Shown here piece by piece: positions 9,131 to 18,616 of a stretch of 27,186 nt of DNA. Under the pieces are notes generated by a model. The model saw only the letters and a program-made list of their open reading frames with translations, did not search any database and was not told the origin of the DNA. This DNA is from Chloromonas sp. AAM2 (taxonomy: Eukaryota > Chlorophyta > Chlorophyceae > Chlamydomonadales > Chlamydomonadaceae). The position numbers were made by a program, and so were the translations under genes. The stretch's first letter is position 1; each line of letters opens with the position of its first letter. The stretch is taken from contig QAXH01005369.1 of assembly GCA_004335635.1 (NCBI GenBank), positions 4,991 to 32,176 of the forward strand, given 5' to 3'.

Positions 9131-12100
9131 CTGTGCAAACGTAGCACGACCGCTCCAAAAATTCAGTTATGACAGGTCCACTCCCGCAAGCCAGGGGTGT
9201 GTGCACACATAGGCACACAGTGTGCACACATAGGTAGTGCTTGTGGTGCGGACTATGATGACCAGGGCTCCAAATGGTCCACACCGACTTCATCCAGCAC
9301 AGTAAGATAGGGATGGATACCCATGATGTGGAGAGTTGCGGTAGAACTGCTTTGCCAGAGATGCTGTGGCCTTCTATTGCAATGCCATAGGAACAGGCAG
9401 TACAAGGGCATCATTTGGACTGCACCAGGTGCCTGAGTTTTGTTAGAGCCATCGTATTGCAGCTTGAACAAACAAACTAATCATTGTGCAAACTGGCGCT
9501 GTTCCTCCACATGCAGTACCTGAAGCTTTGCCTACCTCATGCAAATCAGGGAGGGCGGCAATGGCCTGCCTTGCCACCCACAGGTCGTCCAGGGCCATGC
9601 GGGCACCGGATGACAGGTCCTCAGGATCGTCTATCAGGTGGCCCTCGGAGTCGCTGAGCGAGCCGTGGGGCAGGCCCAGGGGGCGACCAACGGCCCACTG
9701 CAGACGAGCGCAGGGCAGTGCAATCATGGTCACCTTAGTGCTCAGCAGCTGCTACTTCTACTTCATGGCATGGCTGCCCGCATACTGCTTTGGTTATGCA
9801 CGGTTTTGCAGCTCGTGGTGCTGCAGGCCTGATAGTATCGGTGCTAGCTGGGTGAGTGGGCGACAACAAGAACATGGCAGTCCAGCTCATTGTAATGTAG
9901 CAATACAGAAGGGGCGGTTGGCCGGTAGCAAGGCGTGAGACCTCCCACCTGCCCTATAAGTCATCACAGCAACTTCCACTTAATACAAAGGTTCAAATCA
10001 GGGAAGCCGCCTCAAAACACGGAACAGGATGGGCACCGTCCTGACCTAGTCTCCAAGCAAGAAATTAGACCGAATCAGAAAGAGTGACGTGTCAAAGGCA
10101 GAAATGCCTTGACTGGTCATGTATCCTGCTTTGCGCTTGGGCAAGACTGTAACATTTCACTTGCCTGAAGATGGCGCATGGTACTCAATGCATTGAGGGC
10201 GGCAATGTCCGCATGGCGCAGCATGGGAAGGGGCGCCCTTGGTGTGGGTGGTAGTGATGCTGCGTCAGGGGTGGCCGGAGCCTGTGCACCAACCAACCAA
10301 CCCCACCAGGAGTTGGTTGGTGGCTGGGGCGGTGGCTGGGCGGAGGCCTTGCGGGCTAGGGCGCTTGCCTGCCTTGTGTCTACCACCTCCAAATGGTGAA
10401 GGCTGAGGGTGGATAGGGCGCGAAGGGATGCGCCGGTGATGCCTGAAACCTGCAGGCAAGCAGCATGTGAAGGGTCACATCAAAGGTCATGTGAACGGTC
10501 ATGTCAAAGGTCACGTGAAGGGTCATGTCAAAGGTCACGTGAAGGGTCACGTCAAAGGTCACGTGAAGGGTCACGTCAAAGGTCACGTGAAGGGTCTTGT
10601 CAAAGGTCACGTGAGCAGTCACGTCAAGGGTCGCGTGAGCAGCCACGTCAAAGGTCACGTGAGCAGCCACGTCAAAGGCCACGTGAGCAGCCACGTCAAA
10701 GGTCACGTGATGGGTCACGTCAAAGGTCACGGCTCATGTATACGGTCATGTGACAAATGACGCAAAAGGTCATGTAAAAGGTCATGTGAGAAGTCAAGTC
10801 AGGCCTTCCGCATGCAGTCCTCTGACCCTGGCAGGCGCAAGACTCTGTAGCCAGGTAATGCAATTTGACTTGCCGCCTGAGCAGGCTTGCTATCTGTTTT
10901 GATTGGCTGTGTGTTGTACAATCATGCTGCAAGCACTGCTGAAAAGCGCTGTACTGACCTCATTCAGTTCCAGATGAGTGATCTGGTGTGACGATGCAAA
11001 GAGCCCTTGCAGCGTTTCATCGTTGACCTGTGGGCACGCCCGGGCAGAACAACACGGGGAAGGGTGAGAAATGTTGTTCAGAAGCTCCGTTGCTGCTTCC
11101 TCACTCTCAAGGACATGCCGCTGCCTTCCTGGCATGCCAAGCGGATTGCTGTGGGTGGGCCTGTCACTAGGCTGACCAGCCAGACTTGCTGCGTCAAGCG
11201 TGCATCAAGAGCACATCGACGTTTGGCAATTGCAAATTCAAGAACGTACATCAAGCAATCCATGCCATCAGCCCTGACGAGGATGAATGCACTTTCTCTG
11301 CACCAGCCACCCCCTGGCTGCCACCCCCTTCAGCCCCCTTGGTTCAGGCATCACATGTCGTCAGCTCCTCACCTCACAGCGTCCTAGAGCCAGTGTACGC
11401 AAGTTTGCCAGTGTCGTCTGCCCCTGGGGTGCATCGGACGTCCCCTGCTGGCCCTGTTCCTGCTGCTGTTTTGGCAGAGCCGGCACCACGTGTGCTCTCT
11501 CAAGCTCCAGAACCTCTAGTGACCCAGGCAGGCAGTTCAAAGCTACCATGACTGTTTCTGCTGCCTGGCTGGTGCTGTCAGCGTGCTTGGAGCCTGCATG
11601 GTGGTTCTCTCCATGCGAGTCATCTTCTTCCATGTCTGCTAGGGGGGCGATGAGTGTGAGGGACTGAAGCTTGCTGAAGGCACCTGCGTGCATGCAATTC
11701 ACATGCAGTTGAGTACAGCGCCTGCCCCATTGAATACAGCCATTCCTCACAATACAAATGCATGAGCAGGCGGGTGTTTTGTCGTCGTGGCTGTTACTTT
11801 GCCTTCAGGAAGGACTGCTCAGCTGGAATAAGCGCGTGACATGGTGATGCAGCACAGACCTGGGAGCGATGCTTTGGGAAGCGTGTGCCAGGCATTGATG
11901 ACGATGTATAATGAGCTAGCGGATGCCGCACACACTTGTGTGGAACAGCCACAGCATGAGCTTGACGCACATTGCTCAATCTAGGCCCTGGTAATGCTTT
12001 GAGGCACGTGTGCAAGGAATGATAATGATGGCAGGTGCTCACCCAGTTGTGTGAGTGCCAGAGGTTGCAGAGGGCCCCTTGACTGCCCGGTGGCCAGGCG

Positions 12101-15100
12101 TTCCGGCGCCACCATGCACGACAGGGCCAGCTGGGTCAGGTCGGGCCAGCTGGCGGCCAGGCTGGTGACCAGCGTAGGCGTCAGCAGCAGCTTGGCACGA
12201 CTGCCCACCACGTTGAGCTCAAGCTTCTGCAACGCACAGCAACAGAGGGCAGCAGGAGTGAGTGGCACCTTGTGATTGCACCTTGGTGTATGCTTAGCCG
12301 AGGTTGCAGCAGATGGCTGCACCGCACAGGGGGCAAGCAAGAAAAGAAAGCTGTGATCAACTGCCGTCAGGCAACCACCTGGAAACACGTCTGGTTGCAA
12401 TTACACTGAGGCCAGGTCTGTTGCTTTCTGGACAAAGTTTGTCACACCTATCCAAGGCTATCCACATGCCTGGGCTCTGGGCGCCCGGAGCTGATCGTTG
12501 CACACTGCCTGGGGGACTTGATGTCACAAACAGGATCCTTGACCCTCGCTCGTTCACCCTGACTCGACCAACTTATGAAAACAACGAACGCACGCGCTTC
12601 CATTACAAAGGTATAGATTATCTACCACCACAAGGCCGCTCCTCTTCAACTCTGGTTGATCGTACTTGACCCAGCTTTCCGAGTCCATCCGGCCCTTTCC
12701 CCTTTACCTGTAGCTGCCTGAGTGGTGTCCATGTTGATCCCTACCTCAACCGAATTTAGAAACCAACAACCGAAGCCTTCCTCTATTGCACAAACATGTT
12801 CATTGCACACAGTCCTCATTTTTACCTGTAGTTGCTTTAGCGGTGCCAGCACGCCCATGTTGATCACGAATGATGATGTTGGCTTTGCAGGCGCCACCGA
12901 CACACTGAGCTCAGTCAGCGCATGTAGGGCCCCCAGAGCGACCATGAAGAACGCGTCGTCCACCTGGTGCAGTGCAAGGGTGCATGTTCACACGGATCAA
13001 TCGCTGCCACCATCAATGCATGGTAGGCGCAGATTCCCGGCAGTTTCCCCTTAAGCATGGTGTTGGACATCGAAGAGCACAGGCAAGGCAACAGGTTCAG
13101 ACCGCTCGCTTATCACCGTGATCATTACACGGCACTAGAAGGTGCGTTTATGCTCAACAGAGCAAGTGATCATGAAGACCTTTCCTGGCAGGGGAACGAA
13201 CTGAAGAAAAAACACTGAACAGTGGACACTGAATGCATGACTTGACTTTCCTTATTTGTTTTGAGTATTTATTTCTTATTTTCAAACTGAAAATGAGTTC
13301 TCATGGTCCATGCATGTATCCCATGTTTAAAGACAACCGCTACACGCCCTTGTGTTTACCTTGATGGTGCTTGTTATCTTCAGGCTGCTGAGTGTTGCCT
13401 CCAGGCACGTGGCCACTGTCGTGAAGAGAGGGGATACCTCGGCATGGGGGTCAGCAATGATCACGGCCATATGGCCAACCCTGCACATCAGTGCAAAGCT
13501 ATGCATGTGACATTGCTTTGCCGTGCCCAAGGCCCTCTGCCGGCAATTGATCTGTCACCATGCACGCGAATGAATGGAGCATGGTGGTTTGTTTTTTCTT
13601 TCCCTGCGCAACCATTGCAGGCCGCCGCATGCACTGCAGTGTCCTTTGGGTGGCCTGCCTCAACTCGTGACCGTTGAGTCACCAGTAATCCATCCCACGC
13701 CTTACAATGGTCATCCCGGGCTTGCTTACTATCTGCACATAACAACGGAAACCCCCCTCAGGACTGCTCACCTTGCAGGGATGCTCTGCATAACGTCCAC
13801 CTGTTTGCTCTGGCTGAATCCTGCCTTTAGCAGCTGCAGGTGGCCCAGCCTCTGGCACAGTCCGCCCAGCCCCGCCTGAGTGACCTGCAGGCCTAGCGGC
13901 AGGATGCTCAGTTGGCGTAGACGGGTCAGACCACCCAGCGTGGAGAGACCCTGCATGCATGCAGCCAATGGAGTGACAGCACCGTCGCATGCGTGCGCAA
14001 GGGATGTGCTTCGCGTGCAGTGTGGCAAGGCCCTGCATACGGCGAAGAGGTGACAGCAAAGTAAGGCACAAGACCTTGCATTGCCGAGCATTGTTGTGTT
14101 GGCCTGCAGCTTCACCATGTGTGTCCAGCGGTGTTGTGTGCACCTTTAAGCGTGCGCATGCATTACGTGATGGTGTGTCCATTAGCAATTGGAAGCGTTG
14201 CGTCATATAAGACGGAATCAAGTGAATCCCAACAGCACAAAGTACTCTTTAGCCAGCTGTTGCGCGAAGCCATCACCACAGACGGACTCACTGGCCCCAT
14301 CTGTCAGCAGCTCTGCACAGCCCCTGTAGCTTGCCCAGTGCTGTTTGATGTTCTCCGTGACGCTCAGCGATACCTCGTGGGCACCTTTTGTTGTTGACAA
14401 TCCTGACAAGTTCAGCAATGAAGGTGATCTGACATTGTTGTGATCTGCATGGTGCACCATGCTGCTGATAACCGAATGGTGCAGCTTGGCCGTGCACGGC
14501 CAGCGATGTTGATCACCCTGTCTCACTCACCTCATCAGTCACCAGCTCGGGGCAGCCCCTGAACTCCAGGCTGGTCAGGCCAGTCAGCAGCGCCAACCCG
14601 TCCGACAGGTGCTCATCATTCAGCCCATCACCAGTCACTGGCAGCAGGGCAAGACTCTCAAGCTGTTTGAGACCTGCAGAGGATATCCAAGACCGGGCGC
14701 GTTGCAGTGCAGCACAATAAGCAGGCTAGGGTTAGGCTAGGGTTAGCCCCAGCAACTGCTTGTTGAGGCAGAGGTGAAGGGCAGACAACCCGACGCAACG
14801 TCATGCCATCAACTACAGGTTAGGAATCAGGGCTCACTGCGGGGCAGCAGGGAACCTGGGGTTCAGGCTGGCAGGTGTAATCGCCAGGTTGTGCAGCTGA
14901 TGTCAGCTCTGCAATCGTGACCTGGCACAGAACTGGCAAACATTGTTTTTTTCATTTTTCATCAATCACTGGTTAGTTCACACAATGAAGATGAGAATGT
15001 AAGCAGCAGAACCGTCCATCCACGGGTCTCTTATCTTGTGACAGTCCAGCAGGCGAACAAGAGCTCATGGCATCTGGTGCACCCTACAGGCCGCCAGGCA

Positions 15101-16538
15101 CTGGTCAAGTCAACTTGACCTTTGTCACTCGAAGGAACTGAGTTTGCAGTTTCACTCAGAACGCCTAACTCCATGCCTAAAATACTCCATGCCTAAGTGC
15201 AACGTGAACGACCATTTGTATCTTGCCCCAGTTTAGGAGTCAACCTTGAGTGCATTTTTCTTTTATCCCACAGGCATGATGTTGGTCTCAATGTAGGTGA
15301 TACTCATGTGTGTTCAAACAATATGTGTTGGTAGACGATGGTGTACTGCCAGTACTGAGACAAACAGATACTGGGTCATTACAACCACTCAAAACCCACA
15401 CTCAAACAATCCGACACACACTCTAATCATTCTAAGGTGCACGCTCCACAGGACTTCTGATGCAAGTGTGAGCCATAAAAGATGTGCTGTCAGTGTGAGC
15501 AGACATGCATGTATGTCAGGATCTTTGCCTTCACCCATGTGCGGCTATTCTCAAACCAGCCTCCAAACCAGCACTGCCTAAAGGGCCTGCCTGAACCTAT
15601 TGCCCACCTGACAGCACATGCAGCCTCATGTCCTCCACCATTAGCCGCCCCCCCTCCAGGCGCAGGCTGCGCAGGCGACCCAGTTCGGCCATGGCACCGA
15701 TCAACACTTGGGTCACCTCCCACTTGGCACCGGCAACCTTAATCTGTAAGCAAGATATCGGAGCTGACTTGTCAGTACTTGCAAGTCAGCGAACCGCTGT
15801 ATGTCCTCACGGATGTATATCCTCTCGGAGTATGTAGGGCTGCCACATAAACAACCAAGAAAACAGAAAGATTGCACTCCAGGGTCTCAAGCCTTGCAGA
15901 AAGCTTTGGATTGAAATTTGGATGAAAGCAGTGCAACACAAGCGATCACGATTGATTTGACCTGTAAGCAGCACACAAGACCCACTGATGTGCAAAGCTG
16001 TCAGTATCTGCAAGTCAACGAATGCTGGCAACACACAGAAAAGCCATCATCGTAGGCCGTATGCTGGTTGAGCTCTGCTGGAAATCATGGCATCCGTCAT
16101 GTATGCCTTCAGAGAAATGCATGGCTGTAACATGAGCAAGGCGGCAATGCATCATAATTGGGTGTGCGTGCATGAGCAGGAGCGTGCCAATTGTGACAAT
16201 GCACACATGCAGACATTGTGAATGCTTGTGTGCAGCGTGCTACTCCTTGGTTATGCTGCACACGGAGCACACCCAATTGGTGAAGATTCACACATGCATG
16301 TTGTGGAAGCCATGTGCTAGTCCTTGGAGATGAGCATTGAACACACCTGCATGTGCTCCAGACTGTGGAAGAGATTGCCACACAGACGCATGGTATCTGT
16401 CACGCGGTCCGGAGTAGCCTCCATAGGTACAATCATCCGGATGCGCTGCGTGCTTGGCAGCCAGTCTCGTAGGTGCGACAATTGGGCCCAGGCTACCACT
16501 TCGTTGGCATGCACCTCAATCTCCATGGCATCCGCCAT
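8762..16538 (-). CDS. leucine-rich-repeat protein, 762 aa, 12 exons
   Basis: Exons in order: 16347-16538, 15608-15743, 14531-14673, 13772-13950, 13360-13480, 12826-12963, 12043-12226, 11373-11683, 10959-11027, 10165-10449, 9536-9697, 8762-9130. They sum to 2289 nt in one frame and every junction phase agrees. The start MADAMEIEVHANEVVAW lies in the context ACAACATGGCG. LRR-type segments recur: LGRLRSLRLEGGRL, LKQLESLALLP, LTGLTSLEFRGCPELV, LTRLRQLSILPLGL, LHALTELSVSVAP, PLKQLQ then KLELNVV, FSKLQSLTLIAPLAD, LANLRTLALGRCEV, ITHLELNE, LSTLSLHHLEVVD. Loops between repeats are long and Pro/Gln-rich. The C-terminal exon has an 11-residue Ala run and ends GQDFYEVL. No signal peptide, membrane segment or enzyme domain is visible. 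LRRs bind proteins; the partner is unknown. An extra small exon near 9300-9420 cannot be excluded. Confidence 0.85.
10019..10080 (+). repeat. dispersed repeat family R1, copy 2
   Basis: Same core as 641-692 (GGATGGGCACCGTCCTGACC then AAGCAAGAAA), inside the LRR intron between 9698 and 10164. Confidence 0.6.
10165..10449 (-). CDS. LRR gene exon 10, ending at a GC donor
   Basis: A 95-codon phase-0 exon between TTGCCTGCAG and CAG/GCAAGT. It carries ALSTLSLHHLEVVDTRQ, a Pro-rich and Trp-containing loop (PPPQPPTNSWWGWLVG) and IAALNALSTMRHLQ. Using the GT four bases further on leads to a stop in the next exon, so the GC site is required. Confidence 0.8.
10466..10795. repeat. 12-bp CACGTG/CACGTC minisatellite in an LRR intron
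   Basis: About 27 copies of a 12-bp unit alternating as AAAGGTCACGTG and AAGGGTCACGTC, giving a 24-bp higher-order period. The array fills most of the 509-bp intron 10450-10958 and starts 17 bp from the acceptor of LRR exon 10. The frame stays open on both strands because 12 is a multiple of three; this is not a gene. Confidence 0.95.
14719..15600. other. LRR intron without recognised features
   Basis: Intron between 14674 and 15607 of the LRR gene. It contains CTAGGGTTAGGCTAGGGTTAG at 14728-14748 and otherwise ordinary sequence. No RNA gene or exon was detected. Confidence 0.5.
16347..16538 (-). CDS. LRR gene exon 1 with start codon
   Basis: 64 codons from the ATG at 16538 to the donor CAG/GTGTGT. 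It encodes MADAMEIEVHANEVVAWAQL, then LSHLRDWLPSTQRIRMIV, and ends LFHSLEHMQ. The GACAACATGGCG context matches the strong start consensus of chlamydomonadalean algae. An in-frame acceptor upstream is not evident. Confidence 0.75.
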
Positions 16539-17404
16539 GTTGTCAGACTCAGACTCAATGCAGCCAACACTTGACGGTGGTCTAACCCTGAATAGACAGG
16601 TAGAACTGGGCAGGCGTTCAACTCATCTGTTGGGGTTCGCTCAAGCAGTGCCACTGCCAGCTAATGGCAGCGTTTGCGATGCAGCAATGCTTGTGTGGTC
16701 AGGTCGCTTCAGAGATAATTGGCTTGACATACCCGATCGAGGCCGTGCCGTCTTGGCTGGAATTGGCGGACCGGCCTTCTTGCTCAACGGTCATAGTTTG
16801 AATAGTACTCAACCCGGGCGAGCTCACAGTCAGTGGTCAAGCTAAAGGAGGGCACAAAGCTCGCACACCCGCTTGAGATGCGTTGATTTCTTGACAGAGG
16901 AAGCAAGGTTTGGAGTTCCAAGAGTGGATTGTATCTAGTCAGGCAATGCACGCCGGATCCGAAGAGACGTGAGCTGCAAATTGCTAGGGCTAGTGTCCCC
17001 GCATACAAACCGGCAAACCCAGACTGAAATTTCTCCCGGCAAACCGTTTCGACGTTATCAAGCAGTTAAGTCACGGTCATATGCCAATCTGTTCAGCCAC
17101 GTATCGTTGAACTTGTGCAACTGCATCTGCGGTCATCAGGGAACTCACGAGGAACACTGGCAACACACTACTCCCACATTTTGCCGAAGGCCACGATCAT
17201 GTGCTGCAGCACGTTCGGCCTACCGCTGTCGTGCCTCCTAACTGAACTGTCTACCAAATGTAACAAAAGTAGCAGTAGCAACAAGAGAGCACAATGGCCT
17301 CAATAAAACCAGCTCAATGGCCTCAACAAAACCAACCCCAGACAGCGTCAGACATCAGCCAGGGAAAGAGAGCTCAATGTGGCCAGAGAGGCAGGCAGAC
17401 GAAG
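16539..17404. other. region upstream of the LRR gene
   Basis: It should hold the LRR promoter, but no convincing TATA box was found. Near 17285-17335 the phrase CAATGGCCTCAA-AAAACCA occurs twice, 23 bp apart. Open frames here show no recognisable protein. Confidence 0.4.
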
Positions 17405-17450
17405 CGACAGACAGGGACACAGACCACACACAACCCAGAACTTCCTGGAG
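17405..17450 (+). repeat. dispersed repeat family R4, copy 1
   Basis: GACAGGGACACAGACCACACACAACCCAGA followed by CTTCCTGGAGCA matches 26773-26813 and, after an insert, 26840-26852. It directly precedes repeat R3. Confidence 0.75.
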
Positions 17451-17477
17451 CAACAGGCAAAGTATGGCTAACGGGAT

Positions 17478-17636
17478 GCTTTCGGAAGGTGTTCTGTGGG
17501 GTGATGGCCACAAGGGCCTCACCACCCCTTGCTGACACGGCCAGATTCCCCTCTACTGGGAGAAATGTTTACTACTTGCGCAAGTAGTTGATGTTTGCGT
17601 TGGACGTGCTCCTTGGTGTGCACTCCCTCCATGTAA
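17478..17636 (+). repeat. dispersed repeat family R3, copy 1
   Basis: Matches 23007-23145: GGAAGGTGTTCTGTG-GGTGAT, then CTTGCTG-C-CGGC, and GGACGTGCT-C-TGGTGTGCACTCCCTCC. No coding potential was recognised. It is probably a mobile-element fragment. Confidence 0.75.
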
Positions 17637-17782
17637 GCGACCCAACCACCAGCCTCCAGACCCCAGGCTAACAACCAGAGGCCAGAAACAAGCAGACCCC
17701 CCTGGACCCCGAAAATAGAAACAGGGCGGCTAAAACGCGGCTAAAACGGGCGACTTAAAAAGATACCGTTGCCACTGCAACC

Positions 17783-17804
17783 ATATATACTATTACAATT
17801 TATA
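17783..17804 (+). promoter_or_regulatory. AT-rich TATA-like block upstream of the permuted tRNA
   Basis: ATATATACTATTACAATTTATA lies 34-55 bp before the first tRNA nucleotide in otherwise GC-rich DNA. Upstream TATA-like elements assist Pol III in several algae and plants. The role is inferred from position. Confidence 0.45.
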
Positions 17805-17837
17805 GGTCGCCAGCTCGTTTCAAGCGATACAGCAAAT

Positions 17838-17915
17838 CGGTGCAGACCCGAGTTCGATTCTCGGCGAGTGCATGCTATAGCACTCGTGGTTTAGTGGTAG
17901 AATAGCACCCTGCCA
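17838..17915 (+). tRNA. circularly permuted tRNA-Gly(GCC)
   Basis: The 3' half (positions 38-73) is at 17838-17872, a 7-nt spacer TGCTATA at 17873-17879, and the 5' half (positions 1-37) at 17880-17915. Reordered, they give a 71-nt cloverleaf. The acceptor GCACTCG/CGAGTGC pairs 7 of 7, with A73 as discriminator. The D arm is GTTT/GAAT, the anticodon stem GCACC/GGTGC pairs 5 of 5, and the T stem CCGAG/CTCGG pairs 5 of 5 with loop TTCGATT. The anticodon is GCC at 17912-17914. The break is at 37/38, the site of eukaryotic tRNA introns. The B box (17851-17861) lies upstream of the A box (17887-17897), as in permuted genes of Cyanidioschyzon and prasinophytes. Flanks pair weakly: TGC with GCA (17832-17834), not a full bulge-helix-bulge. 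Alternative: the remnant junction of a tandem tRNA-Gly pair. Confidence 0.85.
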
Positions 17916-17924
17916 ACTAAGTAC

Positions 17925-17934
17925 TTTTTTTTTT
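17925..17934 (+). terminator. T10 Pol III terminator
   Basis: A run of ten T residues begins 9 bp after the 5' half of the permuted tRNA. This is the normal Pol III stop and supports transcription of the permuted unit. Confidence 0.8.
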
Positions 17935-18367
17935 GGGCATCCTGTCCACTGCAACAGAATTGCACCAGCAGTGTGAACTTAAACTATCTCTCTCCCATCA
18001 CATCTGTTCCTAGTGTGCGCTACCCAGTCCTGCCAGGGAAGCCGTCAGAAGACACAGTGTACCGCCCTGACCTACCCTGAGAAAAAAAGGAGAAGAAAGG
18101 CAGGAGCAAAGGCAGAAAAGGGCCTAAAGGCAGACACGAGCATTAACATTAACATGACAACAGGGTTAGGCCATGTCAGGCCGCTGCAGCAGCTGAGAGG
18201 CACATGAGCCTCCCCGTCAATCCTGACTGCCTTCGTTGTTGTCACAACAAAAATGTTCCACCCTTGGGTCAGTAGGTCACGTGTCGCATGTTCAGTCTTT
18301 GGCTGACACGTGTGCTAGAATCCTTGCTAGAATCCAATGTCAGCTTCGACTACTATTGCTGAAAGAC
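17935..18367. other. spacer between permuted tRNA and ankyrin gene
   Basis: Contains repeat R1 copy 3 (18050-18098) and the presumed 3' UTR of the minus-strand ankyrin gene. No other feature is supported. Confidence 0.5.
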
Positions 18368-18616
18368 CTATCCCAATGATGCAGCTGCCATGGACAGTGG
18401 GAAGGCCTGTTCATCCGGGTCCAAGGCGCCCAGTTGCAGCAGCACCGCCTCCGCATCAGTCTGTTCTGAGGCACGGGCGACCTGCATGCACACAATCTCA
18501 CGAACAAGGCTGTGGATGCCGATGTCGGCATCTGCCACAATCAAGGGTGTCGTCTTGCTGTCCATGCAATTTCTCACGCTGTGGTTCTCATCTCCAGCAG
18601 CCAGACGCGAAGTTCT
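18368..18616 (-). CDS. last exon of the ankyrin gene
   Basis: After acceptor CAACAACAG it reads RTSRLAAGDENHSVRN, CMDSKTTPLIVADADIG, EIVCMQVARASEQTDAEAV, LLQLGALDPDEQAFPLSMAA and stops at TAG. The KTTPL and LLQLGA segments fit diverged ankyrin helices. The acceptor position is moderately certain. Confidence 0.6.
   Translation of the reverse strand, partial: RTSRLAAGDENHSVRNCMDSKTTPLIVADADIGIHSLVREIVCMQVARASEQTDAEAVLLQLGALDPDEQAFPLSMAAASLG

Noticed and set aside
9253..9471. Extra LRR exon reading KATASLAKQFYRNSPHHG
   Set aside because: The acceptor is acceptable but no donor keeps phase 0, while the flanking exons join directly in frame.
10380..10760. Long open frames on both strands rich in Lys-Gly-His-Val or Val-Thr-Phe-Asp
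   Set aside because: Both are translations of the 12-bp minisatellite inside an LRR intron.
14728..14748. CTAGGGTTAGGCTAGGGTTAG as an interstitial telomere
   Set aside because: Only two imperfect units, and the spacing does not match TTTAGGG or TTTTAGGG arrays.
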